Source: Streptomyces sp. A2-16 (lineage in GTDB: Bacteria; Actinomycetota; Actinomycetes; Streptomycetales; Streptomycetaceae). From it: 64,000 bases of DNA. Below the pieces are notes generated by a model. The model was given only the letters and a program-made list of their open reading frames with translations. It did not search any database and had not been told where the DNA came from. This document shows positions 8,459-17,245 of the stretch, in pieces; position 1 is the stretch's first letter, and each line of letters begins with the position of its first letter. The position numbers and the translations under genes are program-made. The stretch spans positions 8,370,001 to 8,434,000 of the forward strand of contig NZ_CP063808.1 in the NCBI RefSeq assembly GCF_018128905.1, written 5' to 3'.

Positions 8459-8995
8459 TCAGGCTGAGATGCCGTCGATCCGGGCCATGGCGTCCTCCGC
8501 GCCGAACGGCTGCAAGTACGGCAGCCAGCGCGGGTCCCTATGCCCGGTGCCGATGATGCGCCAGGCCAGACCGGTGGGCGGAGCGGGTTTGTGGCGCAGC
8601 CGCCAGCCGATCTCGAACAGATGGCGGTCGGCCTTCACGTGGTTGCAGCGGCGGCAGGACGCCACCACGTTGTCCCAGACGTGCTTGCCCCCGCGGCTGC
8701 GCGGGATGACGTGGTCGACGCTGGTTGCGACGCCACCGCAGTACATGCACCGGCCCCCGTCGCGCGCGAAGAGCGCCCTGCGGGTGAGGGGGACGGGCCC
8801 CCGGTAAGGAACCCTGACGAACCTCTTGAGCCGGACCACGCTGGGTGCGGGGACTGTGACGGTCGCGCTGTGCATGAAGGCGCCGGATTCCTCGAGGGAG
8901 ACCGCCTTGTTCTCCAGGACGAGGACGAGCGCGCGGCGGAGCGGTACGACGCCGAGAGGCTCGTACGACGCGTTGAGTACCAGGACATGCGGCAC
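8459..8995 (-). CDS. HNH endonuclease
   Basis: This 178-aa protein contains an HNH nuclease fold of the McrA-like type: CMYCGG, then SVDHVIPRSRGG (the catalytic His region), WDNVVASC and CRRCNHVKADR, so four cysteines bind a structural zinc. The GTG at 8995 is preceded by AAGGAGG at 8 nt and begins the conserved PHVLVLNASYEPL. This form is a single-copy chromosomal gene in many actinobacteria with no methylase partner; no methylase or phage gene is adjacent here, so a housekeeping or repair role is more plausible than restriction. Substrate is unknown. Confidence 0.88.
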   Translation of the reverse strand: MPHVLVLNASYEPLGVVPLRRALVLVLENKAVSLEESGAFMHSATVTVPAPSVVRLKRFVRVPYRGPVPLTRRALFARDGGRCMYCGGVATSVDHVIPRSRGGKHVWDNVVASCRRCNHVKADRHLFEIGWRLRHKPAPPTGLAWRIIGTGHRDPRWLPYLQPFGAEDAMARIDGISA

Positions 8996-9277
8996 GGATG
9001 CCTCCTTGGGCGTCGGCGGCGCGTGGCTCGCGCCGGGACGATCTGCAGTCAGTCTCCCCTCTCGGCCGGGAGAAACGCCACCATGTGCCGGTAACGGGCT
9101 GAGAGTGTTTTCGACCACACCATTCTTCATCCCCAGGTGAGAGCGGTCTCTCCCCCGGACATTGCAACGATCCACACACGATGCACCGTTAGTGTGGTGA
9201 GCCTGCTTTACCGGTGACCTTTTCGTGACCTTGACCGCCGTACCGGAAGGCAGACGCAGCACCTGGAGGTACCTGCC

Positions 9278-10381
9278 GTGTCCTTGTCCGCCGTCCTACT
9301 GGCCGCGAGTCCGTCGCCGTCGCCGTCCCCCTCGGACACCTCGACGCCGGCCGTGCCGAGTCTCCAGGACGCCCAGGAGAGCGCGACGAACGCCGCGAGC
9401 TGGGTCGAGCAGAACTGGTCGACCTGGCTGGCGATCAGTCTGAGGGTCCTGCTGATCCTGGTGATCGCCGGGATCCTGAGAATGGTCGTGCGGCGGGCCA
9501 TCACGAAGCTGATAGACCGGATGAACCGCACCGCCCAGGCGGTCGACGGCACCGCGATCGGCGGTCTGCTCGTCAACAACGAGCGCCGCCGGCAGCGCTC
9601 CCAGGCCATCGGCTCGGTGCTGCGCTCGGTGGCGAGCTTCATCATCATGGGCACCGCGGCCCTGATGGTCCTGGGCGCCTTCGAGATCAATCTGGCCCCG
9701 CTGCTGGCGTCGGCCGGTGTCGCGGGTGTCGCGATCGGTTTCGGCGCCCGCAACCTCGTCACCGACTTCCTCTCCGGGGTCTTCATGATCCTGGAGGACC
9801 AGTACGGCGTCGGCGACACCATCGACGCGGGCGTGGCCTCGGGCGAGGTCATCGAGGTCGGCCTCAGGGTGACCAAGCTGCGCGGTGACAACGGCGAGAT
9901 CTGGTACGTCCGCAACGGCGAGGTCAAGCGCATCGGCAACCTCTCCCAGGGCTGGGCGACGGCCGGCGTGGACGTGACCGTGCGGGCCTCGGAGGACCTG
10001 GACAAGGTCAAGCGGGTGCTGGGCGAGGTCGCGGAGAAGATGAGCAAGGAGGAGCCCTGGAACGAGCTCCTGTGGAGCCCGATCGAGGTTCTCGGCCTGG
10101 ACAGCGTCCTGCTGGATTCCATGGTCGTGCGGGTCTCCGCCAAGACGATGCCCGGCAAGTCCCTCACGGTCGAGCGCGAGCTGCGCTGGCGCATCAAGCG
10201 GGCCTTCGACGCGGCGGACATCCGGATCGTCGGCGGCGCCACCGTGCTGCCCGAGGAGGAGGCCGCCGACCCGACCTCGGCGGTCGCGGCCCCGTCGGTC
10301 TACTCCAACTCCGAGTCCCCGCAGTCGGCGGCGGCCTCCCCGCTCGCGGCGGCACCGATCCAGCGTCCGGCGCCGAAGTAG
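9278..10381 (+). CDS. Small-conductance mechanosensitive channel (MscS family)
   Basis: This 367-aa membrane protein opens under membrane tension to release solutes on hypo-osmotic shock. It has an early TM helix (about 50-75), a second (about 110-135), then the Ala/Gly-rich MscS pore helix and beta-domain hallmark GVAIGFGARNLVTDFLSG, followed by the cytoplasmic vestibule. The C-terminal ~50 residues are a Pro/Ala/Ser-rich tail. The GTG start is supported by CTGGAGG at 7-8 nt. The ~280 bp upstream is shared with the divergent HNH gene; I see no defined motif there. Confidence 0.92.
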   Translation: MSLSAVLLAASPSPSPSPSDTSTPAVPSLQDAQESATNAASWVEQNWSTWLAISLRVLLILVIAGILRMVVRRAITKLIDRMNRTAQAVDGTAIGGLLVNNERRRQRSQAIGSVLRSVASFIIMGTAALMVLGAFEINLAPLLASAGVAGVAIGFGARNLVTDFLSGVFMILEDQYGVGDTIDAGVASGEVIEVGLRVTKLRGDNGEIWYVRNGEVKRIGNLSQGWATAGVDVTVRASEDLDKVKRVLGEVAEKMSKEEPWNELLWSPIEVLGLDSVLLDSMVVRVSAKTMPGKSLTVERELRWRIKRAFDAADIRIVGGATVLPEEEAADPTSAVAAPSVYSNSESPQSAAASPLAAAPIQRPAPK

Positions 10382-10454
10382 CCGAACTCTCACCACTTCC
10401 ACGTGAAGGGCACATTCCCTTTACAAGCATGATCATCTAACGTCACCCGCACGA

Positions 10455-10491
10455 CGGGCCCTTGTTCTGGAGCGCAACGCCCAGGGGCCCG
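10455..10491 (+). terminator. Stem-loop after the MscS gene
   Basis: CGGGCCC (10455-10461) and GGGCCCG (10485-10491) pair, extended inward by CTGG/CCAG, and are followed by TTTCG. The structure lies only 20 bp before the next start, so it could be a terminator or a leader element of the secreted-protein gene. Confidence 0.45.
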
Positions 10492-10510
10492 TTTCGAATG
10501 TGGGGAACAC

Positions 10511-11350
10511 ATGAGAAAGCTCGCCATAGGCATCGCCGCGTCCGGTGCCCTGGCCCTGACCGGCCTGGTCGCACCCGCCGCCTCGGCCGCCACCGTCCCG
10601 GATCTGTCCTTCTCCGCGGTGACCGTGAACAAGGGGAAGGCGATCGTGGTGGGCACGACCGCCACGGTGAAGGTGCCGGTCTCCTACACGCTGACCCGGC
10701 CGTCCGACCTGACCCTCGACTACAAGACGACCTTCGCGGGCGTCACGATCTACCGCGGCCGGCTCGCGTCGCCCGAGAACACCGTCGAGCCGGAGACCGC
10801 GCCCTCCTGCACCACCACCGCGACGACGGCCACGACGGTGACCCAGGCCTGCACGGAGACGCTGACCGTGACCCCCGAGGACTCCCTGTTCGAAACCGCG
10901 GACGCCACCACCTGGCGGGCGGCCGGCTTCTACAGCCAGATCGACCAGGACGACGACGACTCCGACGGCCACATCAGCTTCGGCTACAACTACGACATGT
11001 GGGGGCCCCTCGGCAGCGGCGTCCAGGTCAAGCGCGCGGCGAAGCTCACCGCCGACGCCTCGCCCGAGCCGGTGCAGAAGGGCGCGACCATCACGGTCAC
11101 CGGCAAGCTGACCCGTGCCGACTGGGGAAGCGGCAAGTACACCGGCTACGTCTCCCAGAAGGCCACCCTCCAGTTCCGCGCCAAGGCGTCGAACAGCTAC
11201 ACCACCGTCAAGACGGTGACCTCCGGGACCGGTGGCGCCCTGAGGACCACGACGAAGGCCACCAAGGACGGCTACTACCGCTACGTCTTCGCGGGCACGG
11301 CCACCACCGGCTCGGCGACGGCCGCCGGCGACTACGTCGACGTGCGCTGA
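10511..11350 (+). CDS. Secreted protein of unknown function
   Basis: This 279-aa protein has a clear Sec signal peptide (MRKLAIGIAASGALALTGL..., cleavage after APAASA at about residue 26). The mature part is Thr/Val-rich and looks like two beta-sandwich domains: an N-terminal one (about 30-175) with an acidic patch DQDDDDSDG, and a C-terminal Ig-like one beginning KLTADASPEPVQKGATITVTG, the pattern of bacterial surface-protein Ig repeats. No catalytic motif is seen. It is monocistronic, ended by a strong terminator. Confidence 0.75.
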   Translation: MRKLAIGIAASGALALTGLVAPAASAATVPDLSFSAVTVNKGKAIVVGTTATVKVPVSYTLTRPSDLTLDYKTTFAGVTIYRGRLASPENTVEPETAPSCTTTATTATTVTQACTETLTVTPEDSLFETADATTWRAAGFYSQIDQDDDDSDGHISFGYNYDMWGPLGSGVQVKRAAKLTADASPEPVQKGATITVTGKLTRADWGSGKYTGYVSQKATLQFRAKASNSYTTVKTVTSGTGGALRTTTKATKDGYYRYVFAGTATTGSATAAGDYVDVR

Positions 11351-11368
11351 CCGCCCACCCCTCCCCGA

Positions 11369-11408
11369 CCGCCCCCACAGGTAACGACTCAGTTTCCTGT
11401 GGGGGCGG
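11369..11408 (+). terminator. Strong hairpin terminator
   Basis: CCGCCCCCACAGG (11369-11381) and CCTGTGGGGGCGG (11396-11408) are a perfect 13-bp stem with a 14-nt loop followed by a T-rich run. Confidence 0.85.
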
Positions 11409-11423
11409 TTTGTCGTTTCCCTC

Positions 11424-11479
11424 TTGACGGACAGGTGGTCCAGACCTAAGTTCCCTGCATCCGATAGGAAACCTTCCTA
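11424..11479 (+). promoter_or_regulatory. csn operon promoter with DasR-like site and CsnR-type palindrome
   Basis: TTGACG (11424-11429) and TAAGTT (11447-11452) are spaced 17 bp, a good vegetative promoter. TGGTCCAGACC (11436-11446) in the spacer matches the core of the DasR dre consensus. TAGGAA-ACC-TTCCTA (11465-11479) just downstream of the expected start is a perfect palindrome of the kind expected for the ROK regulator CsnR. The arrangement implies two repressors acting on one promoter. Confidence 0.7.
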
Positions 11480-11485
11480 ACAGTC

Positions 11486-11508
11486 GCCGGACAGTAAAGT
11501 CGTCCGGC
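11486..11508 (+). other. Leader hairpin before csnR
   Basis: GCCGGAC (11486-11492) and GTCCGGC (11502-11508) form a 7-bp stem with a 9-nt loop in the expected 5' leader, immediately before the ribosome-binding site of the ROK gene. Confidence 0.4.
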
Positions 11509-11528
11509 AGTCACGGAGAGGGGCACCC

Positions 11529-12722
11529 ATGGCAGGCACACCACGCACACTCCGCGCCATGAACGACCGTGCCGCGCTCGACCTCCTGCTGGAGCACGGC
11601 CCCCTCTCCCGTACGCGGATCGGCAAGCTCACCGGCCTCTCCAAGCCGACCGCGTCCCAGCTCCTGGCCCGCCTGGAGGCGTCGGGGCTCGTCCTCGCCA
11701 CCGGTACCAGCGAGGGCAGGCCGGGTCCCAACGCCCAGCTGTACGAGGTCGACCCGACCGCCGCGTACGCCGCCGGGCTCGACGTCACACCCGAGCGCAT
11801 CCTCGCCGCGGTCGCCGACATCACCGGCCGCGAGGTGGGCTCCTACGAACTGCCGACCCCGGGAAGGCGACCCGCCCAGCCCGTCGTCCGGCAGGTCACC
11901 GACGCCCTCGACGGCGCGGTGAAGGCGGCGGGGCTCGCGCGCGGCGACGTCCACCGGCTCGTCATCGGCACCCCGGGCGCCTTCGACCCGGGCACGGGCC
12001 GGCTGCGCTACGCCTCCCACCTCCCCGGCTGGCACACCCCGACCCTCCTCGACGAGATCGCCGCCGCGCTGCCGATGCCGGTCGAGTACGAGAACGACGT
12101 CAACCTCGTCGCCGTCGCCGAGCAGCGGCTCGGGGCGGCCCGCGGACACGAGGACTTCGTGCTGCTGTGGAACGAGGGCGGTCTCGGTGCCGCCCTGGTC
12201 CTCGGCGGCCGACTGCACCGCGGCTGGACGGGGGGCGCGGGAGAGGTGGGTTTCCTGCCGGTTCCCGGAGCACCCCTGGTACGACAGGTGACCAAGGCCA
12301 ACAGTGGCGGCTATCAGGAGCTCGCGGGCTCCCAGGCCATTCCGGGCCTCGCCCGCGAGCTCGGCATGACGGACATCCCGTCGGGGCCGTACGCCGAGGT
12401 CGCCGCCGCCCTCGTCGAGCGGGCCGCCACCGAGGACACCGTCCTGCACCGGCTGCTCCTGGAGACCTACGCCACCCGTCTGGCCACCGGTCTCGCCTCC
12501 CTCGTCTCCGTCCTCGACCCCGAACTCGTCGTCCTCAGCGGTGCCTCGCTCACCGCCGGCGGCGACACCCTGCGCGCGCTCGTCCAGGCCGAACTGGAGG
12601 AACTGGCAGCCTCCCGGCCCCGCCTGGTCGTCGGCGACGTCCACGAACACCCCGTGCTGCGCGGCGCGCTGGAGAGCGCGCTGGCGGCCACCCGCGACGA
12701 GGTCTTCGACACCTCGCGCTGA
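11529..12722 (+). CDS. csnR: ROK-family transcriptional regulator (CsnR-like)
   Basis: This 397-aa protein has an N-terminal winged helix (about 10-75: TRIGKLTGLSKPTASQLLARLE) and a sugar-kinase fold (ROK) behind it (IGTPGAFDP, YENDVNLVA). The canonical ROK Cys-rich zinc motif and the GHxx catalytic region are missing: GEVGF stands where GEIGH is usual and no CxCG follows. It is therefore a sensor, not a kinase. It heads an operon of transporter, GH4 enzyme and kinase in the order known for csnR-K of S. coelicolor/S. lividans, where CsnR represses chitosan-oligosaccharide uptake and chitosanase. The palindrome at 11465-11479 is its likely operator. Confidence 0.85.
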   Translation: MAGTPRTLRAMNDRAALDLLLEHGPLSRTRIGKLTGLSKPTASQLLARLEASGLVLATGTSEGRPGPNAQLYEVDPTAAYAAGLDVTPERILAAVADITGREVGSYELPTPGRRPAQPVVRQVTDALDGAVKAAGLARGDVHRLVIGTPGAFDPGTGRLRYASHLPGWHTPTLLDEIAAALPMPVEYENDVNLVAVAEQRLGAARGHEDFVLLWNEGGLGAALVLGGRLHRGWTGGAGEVGFLPVPGAPLVRQVTKANSGGYQELAGSQAIPGLARELGMTDIPSGPYAEVAAALVERAATEDTVLHRLLLETYATRLATGLASLVSVLDPELVVLSGASLTAGGDTLRALVQAELEELAASRPRLVVGDVHEHPVLRGALESALAATRDEVFDTSR

Positions 12723-12777
12723 CCCCCGTACTCCCCCACACCCCTCATCTCACCGCCCGTCCCTGGGAGACCCCGTC

Positions 12778-14133
12778 ATGCGCACAGCCATCTCCTCCGC
12801 CATACCCTCAGCCGCCCGAAAAGCGGCCTTTGCCCTGACCGTGTCCGCGGTGCTCGTCACCACCGCCTGTACCGGCCAGTCCTCCTCCGGCGCCGACGAC
12901 GACGCGTCGAAGGAGACGACCATCAACTTCTGGCACGCCTGGAGCGCGGACTCCGAGGTGGCGGGAGTGAAGGCCCTGGTCGCCGGCTTCGAGAAGGCGC
13001 ACCCCAACATCCACGTCAACGTCGTCGGCAACATGACGGACGACAAGATCAACCAGGCGCTGCGCACGGGCGGTGACAAGGCCCCGGACGTCATCTCGTC
13101 GTTCACCACGAACAACGTGGGCAAGTTCTGCTCCTCGGGCGCGCTGGTCGACCTGAACCCGTTCTTCAAGAAGTCGGCCATCGACCCGGACAAGACCTTC
13201 CCGGCCGCGATGAACGAGTACACCCAGTTCGACGGCGACCGCTGTGCCGCGCCGCTCCTCGGCGACGCGTACGGGCTCTACTACAACAAGACCGCGTTCG
13301 AGAAGGCCGGCATCACCTCGCCGCCCAAGACGTGGTCCGAGTTCGAGGCCGACGCCAAGAAGCTGACGATCGCCCAGGGCGACTCGTTCAAGCAGCTCGG
13401 GTTCATGCCGAACTACCACGGCTGGGAGACCACGACCGAGCACTACATGGGCCAGTTCTCGCCCACCTACTTCGACAAGGCGGGCAAGTCCACGATCGCC
13501 GGCGACCCGGCCGTCGCCGCCTCCTTCACCCTCCAGAAGAAGCTCGTCGACGACCTCGGCGGCTACCGGAAGCTGGAGAAGTACCGCGCGGGACTGGGAG
13601 ACGAGTGGGGCCCCAAGCACCCCTTCCAGACCGGCCAGGTGGCCATGCAGCTGGACGGTGAGTGGCGGCTCGGCATGGCCGTGGACGCCAAGCCCGGCTT
13701 CGAGATCGGTGTCGCCCCGCTGCCCGTCCCCGACGACCAGGCGGACCAGTACGGCAAGGGCTACATCACCGGCACCATCGCCGGCATCGCCGCCAACAGC
13801 ACCAAGCAGAACGCGGCCTGGGAGTTCCTGAAGTACATCACCACGGACACGGACGCGGTGGTCGGCTTCTCCAACGCCATCCACAACGTGCCCTCGACGC
13901 TCGACGCCCTGAAGTCCCCGAAGCTCAAGTACGACCCGCGCTTCAAGACCTTCCTCGACATCGCCGCCAACCCGAACTCGACGACCGCCCCGTCCTCGAT
14001 CAACGGCGGTGTGTACCTGACGACGATCCAGGAGCTCGGCTACGCCTACGAGAGCGGCAAGGTCACCGACCTGAAGAAGGGCCTCGCCGACGCGGCCAAG
14101 CAGATCGACACGGACATCGCGCAGGCGAAGTAG
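12778..14133 (+). CDS. csnE: Sugar-binding lipoprotein of ABC transporter (CsnE-like)
   Basis: This 451-aa extracellular solute-binding protein (family 1) captures the oligosaccharide for the CsnFG permease. The ATG at 12778 gives a lipoprotein signal peptide with lipobox TTAC, Cys31 being the lipidated residue. TINFWHAWS starts the mature fold; the MBP-like hinge and the WEFLKYITT segment are present. In the csn system the ligand is chitosan (glucosamine) oligosaccharide; that is inferred from operon order. No ATPase gene is in the operon, so a shared ATPase such as MsiK probably powers it. Confidence 0.9.
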   Translation: MRTAISSAIPSAARKAAFALTVSAVLVTTACTGQSSSGADDDASKETTINFWHAWSADSEVAGVKALVAGFEKAHPNIHVNVVGNMTDDKINQALRTGGDKAPDVISSFTTNNVGKFCSSGALVDLNPFFKKSAIDPDKTFPAAMNEYTQFDGDRCAAPLLGDAYGLYYNKTAFEKAGITSPPKTWSEFEADAKKLTIAQGDSFKQLGFMPNYHGWETTTEHYMGQFSPTYFDKAGKSTIAGDPAVAASFTLQKKLVDDLGGYRKLEKYRAGLGDEWGPKHPFQTGQVAMQLDGEWRLGMAVDAKPGFEIGVAPLPVPDDQADQYGKGYITGTIAGIAANSTKQNAAWEFLKYITTDTDAVVGFSNAIHNVPSTLDALKSPKLKYDPRFKTFLDIAANPNSTTAPSSINGGVYLTTIQELGYAYESGKVTDLKKGLADAAKQIDTDIAQAK

Positions 14134-14135
14134 CG

Positions 14136-15077
14136 ATGAGCACCCTCACCCTGGCGTCGAAGCGCCGCAGGTCGGCGCTTCGCACGGCCGCCTTCATGTC
14201 GCCCTGGCTGATCGGCTTCACGGTCTTCTTCGCGTACCCGCTGCTGTCGACGCTCTACTTCTCCTTCATGCACTACGACGGCTTCAAGCCGCCGACCTGG
14301 AGCGGGACGAAGAACTGGACCTACGTCTTCGAGCACTACCCCTTCTTCTGGCCCGCCCTGCGCAACACCCTGTGGCTGGTCGTCGTGATGGTCTCGCTGC
14401 GGGTCGTCTTCGGACTCGGGATCGGCATGCTGATCACGAAGATCAAGACGGGTACGGGTGTCTTCCGCACCCTGTTCTACCTGCCGTACCTGGCCCCGCC
14501 GGTGGCCGCCACGATGGCCTTCGCGTTCCTGCTCAACCCCGGTACCGGCCCGGTCAACTCGATCCTGGAGAAGGTCGGCATCCCGGCGCCGGGCTGGTTC
14601 AACGACCCCACCTGGTCGAAGCCGGCGCTCACCCTGCTCGCCCTGTGGGGCATCGGCGACCTGATGGTCATCTTCATGGCCGCGCTGCTCGACGTGCCCA
14701 CGGAGCAGTACGAGGCGGCCGAGCTGGACGGGGCGTCGGCGTGGCAGCGGTTCCGGTTCGTCACCCTTCCCAACATCTCGCCGATCGTGATGTTCGCCGT
14801 CGTCACCGGCGTGATCCAGACCATGCAGTACTACACACAGCCGTTGATCGCCGGGAAGGTCGCCTCCGGGGTGATCCAGGGCGCGGGCACGCAGTTCGAG
14901 CCCGGCTACCCGGACAAGTCCACGCTGACCCTGCCCCAGCTCGTCTACAACCTCGGCTTCCAGCGCTTCGACTACGGCTCCGCGTGTGTCGTCGCCCTCG
15001 TCCTCTTCGCCCTGTCGATGGTGTTCACCGCGTTCCTGATGCGGCGCCGGGGCGGTCTCATCCAGGCAGGTGACTGA
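14136..15077 (+). CDS. csnF: ABC transporter permease, MalF type (CsnF-like)
   Basis: This 313-aa inner-membrane permease has six predicted helices and the coupling EAA loop EAAELDGASAWQRFRFVTLPNISP, which contacts the ATPase. Only two bases separate it from the binding-protein stop, and the next permease starts two bases after it. It forms the translocation channel with the following gene. Confidence 0.92.
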   Translation: MSTLTLASKRRRSALRTAAFMSPWLIGFTVFFAYPLLSTLYFSFMHYDGFKPPTWSGTKNWTYVFEHYPFFWPALRNTLWLVVVMVSLRVVFGLGIGMLITKIKTGTGVFRTLFYLPYLAPPVAATMAFAFLLNPGTGPVNSILEKVGIPAPGWFNDPTWSKPALTLLALWGIGDLMVIFMAALLDVPTEQYEAAELDGASAWQRFRFVTLPNISPIVMFAVVTGVIQTMQYYTQPLIAGKVASGVIQGAGTQFEPGYPDKSTLTLPQLVYNLGFQRFDYGSACVVALVLFALSMVFTAFLMRRRGGLIQAGD

Positions 15078-15079
15078 CC

Positions 15080-15973
15080 ATGACCCAAGTACTGGACCGG
15101 CCGGTGGAGCTGAAGACCCCGGCGTCCCCCGCCGAACGCACCGCCCGCCGCAAGGCACTCCTCGAATGGGTCGCGATCCACTCCCTCGGCATCGCCGCCG
15201 CCCTGTTCTTCACCCTGCCCTTCGTGTTCGTGTTCCTGACCTCGCTGATGAGCGACAGCCAGGCACTCAGCCGCGATCTCGTCCCGCACACCTGGGAATG
15301 GGGCAACTACCGGAAGGTCTTCGACACTCCGGGCTTCCTGACCTGGTGGAGGAACACACTGATCTACGCGGGACTGGGAACGGTCCTCACCGTCGTCTCG
15401 TCGATCCCGGTGGCGTACGCGCTCGCCAAGTTCCGCTTCCGGGGCCGCAATCTGTCCCTGATGCTGGTGATCTCGATGATGATGCTGCCGCCGCAGGTGG
15501 TCATCATCCCGATGTACCTGTTCTGGGCGAAGCAGCTCGACCTGTCGGGCACGCTGTGGCCGCTGATCATCCCGATGGCGTTCGGGGACGCCTTCTCGAT
15601 CTTCCTGCTCCGGCAGTTCCTGATGACGATCCCCAACGAGTACGTGGACGCGGCGAAGGTGGACGGCTGCGGCGATCTGCGCACCCTGTTGAAGGTCGTC
15701 GTCCCCATGGCCAAGCCGGGGATCGCGGCCGTCGCCCTCTTCCAGTTCTTCTACGCCTGGAACGACTACTTCGGCCCGCAGATCTACGCCTCGGAGAACC
15801 AGAACGCCTGGACGCTGAGTTACGGCCTGGAGTCCTTCAAGGGCATGCACCACACCGACTGGAACCTCACCATGGCCGCGACCGTGCTGGTCATGGCCCC
15901 CGTGATCCTCGTGTTCTTCTTCGCGCAGAAGGCGTTCGTCGAGGGCGTCACGCTGACCGGAGTGAAGGGTTAA
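15080..15973 (+). CDS. csnG: ABC transporter permease, MalG type (CsnG-like)
   Basis: This 297-aa permease of the carbohydrate uptake transporter-1 type has six TM helices. The EAA loop appears as DAAKVDGCGDLRTLLKVV around residues 190-207, and the C-terminus (FAQKAFVEGVTLTGVKG) is the classical MalG end. A ~30-residue cytoplasmic N-terminus precedes the first helix. It is the heterodimer partner of the preceding permease. Confidence 0.92.
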   Translation: MTQVLDRPVELKTPASPAERTARRKALLEWVAIHSLGIAAALFFTLPFVFVFLTSLMSDSQALSRDLVPHTWEWGNYRKVFDTPGFLTWWRNTLIYAGLGTVLTVVSSIPVAYALAKFRFRGRNLSLMLVISMMMLPPQVVIIPMYLFWAKQLDLSGTLWPLIIPMAFGDAFSIFLLRQFLMTIPNEYVDAAKVDGCGDLRTLLKVVVPMAKPGIAAVALFQFFYAWNDYFGPQIYASENQNAWTLSYGLESFKGMHHTDWNLTMAATVLVMAPVILVFFFAQKAFVEGVTLTGVKG

Positions 15974-15979
15974 CCGCGT

Positions 15980-17245
15980 ATGAAACTCACCGTGGTCGGC
16001 GGAGGCTCGACCTACACCCCCGAACTCATCGACGGTTTCGCCCGCCTCAGGGACACCCTGCCCGTCGAGGAGCTGGTGCTCGTCGACCCGGCCGCCGAAC
16101 GTCTGGAGCTGGTCGGCGGCCTCGCCCGGCGCATCTTCGCCAAGCAGGGCCATGACGGCCGTATCGTCACCACGTCCGACCTGGACGCCGGCGTCGACGG
16201 CGCCGACGCCGTCCTGCTCCAGCTGCGCGTCGGTGGCCAGGCCGCCCGCGAGCAGGACGAGACCTGGCCCCTGGAGTGCGGCTGCGTCGGCCAGGAGACG
16301 ACCGGCGCGGGCGGCCTCGCCAAGGCGCTGCGCACGGTCCCGGTGGTCCTCGACATCGCCGAACGGGTCCGCCGCACCAACCCGGACGCCTGGATCATCG
16401 ACTTCACCAACCCGGTCGGGATCGTCACCCGTGCCCTGCTCCAGGCCGGGCACAAGGCGGTCGGGCTGTGCAACGTGGCGATCGGCTTCCAGCGGAAGTT
16501 CGCCGGACTGCTCGGCCTCACCCCCTCCGACGTCCATCTCGACCACGTGGGCCTCAACCACCTCACCTGGGAGACCGGGGTACGCCTCGGCGGCCCCGAG
16601 GGCGAGGACGTCCTGCCCAAGCTGCTCACCGAGCACGGCGACGCGATCGCCGGCGACCTGCACCTGCCGCGCCCGCTCCTGGACCGGCTCGGCGTCGTCC
16701 CGTCGTACTACCTGCGCTACTTCTACGCGCACGACGAGGTCGTGCGGGAACTGCGCACCAAGCCGTCCCGGGCCGCCGAAGTGGCGGCGATGGAACGGCA
16801 GTTGCTCACGATGTACGGCGACCCGGCCCTGGACGAGAAGCCGGAGCTGCTCGCCAAGCGGGGCGGCGCCTACTACTCGGAGGCGGCGGTCGACCTGGCC
16901 GCCGGGCTGCTCGGCGGGGGCGGCAGCCCCTACCAGGTGGTCAACACCCTCAACCGGGGCACCCTGCCCTTCCTGCCCGGCGACGCGGTGATCGAGGTGC
17001 AGGCGGCGGTGGGCCCGAAGGGGCCGACCCCGCTGGCGGTACCGGCCGTGGACCCGCTGTTCGCGGGCCTGATGGCGCACGTGACGGCGTACGAGGACCT
17101 GGCGCTGGCGGCGGCCCTGCGGGGCGGCCGGGACCGGGTCCTCAAGGCGCTGCTCGCACACCCCCTCGTCGGCCAGTACGAGTACGCCGAGGGCCTCACC
17201 GACCGACTGATCGCACACAACCGGGAGCATCTCGCGTGGGCCTGA
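15980..17245 (+). CDS. csnH: Family GH4 glycosidase (CsnH-like)
   Basis: This 421-aa NAD- and Mn-dependent hydrolase cleaves (phospho)glycosides by an oxidation-elimination mechanism. The Rossmann motif GGGSTYTPEL is at the very N-terminus, the metal-binding Cys in LCNVAIG (about residue 172) and the His in DHVGLNHLTW (about 200) are present, as is the FTNPVGI segment. In the csn operon this enzyme is thought to cleave imported glucosamine oligosaccharides, possibly after phosphorylation by the next gene. Its end overlaps the kinase start by 10 bp. Confidence 0.9.
   Translation: MKLTVVGGGSTYTPELIDGFARLRDTLPVEELVLVDPAAERLELVGGLARRIFAKQGHDGRIVTTSDLDAGVDGADAVLLQLRVGGQAAREQDETWPLECGCVGQETTGAGGLAKALRTVPVVLDIAERVRRTNPDAWIIDFTNPVGIVTRALLQAGHKAVGLCNVAIGFQRKFAGLLGLTPSDVHLDHVGLNHLTWETGVRLGGPEGEDVLPKLLTEHGDAIAGDLHLPRPLLDRLGVVPSYYLRYFYAHDEVVRELRTKPSRAAEVAAMERQLLTMYGDPALDEKPELLAKRGGAYYSEAAVDLAAGLLGGGGSPYQVVNTLNRGTLPFLPGDAVIEVQAAVGPKGPTPLAVPAVDPLFAGLMAHVTAYEDLALAAALRGGRDRVLKALLAHPLVGQYEYAEGLTDRLIAHNREHLAWA

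Noticed and set aside
8459..8995. HNH nuclease as part of a restriction or phage-defence system
   Set aside because: No methylase, helicase or phage gene nearby; this form is a standard single-copy actinobacterial gene.
8996..9277. Riboswitch before the MscS gene
   Set aside because: I looked for a conserved aptamer-like structure but found no convincing motif or expression platform.
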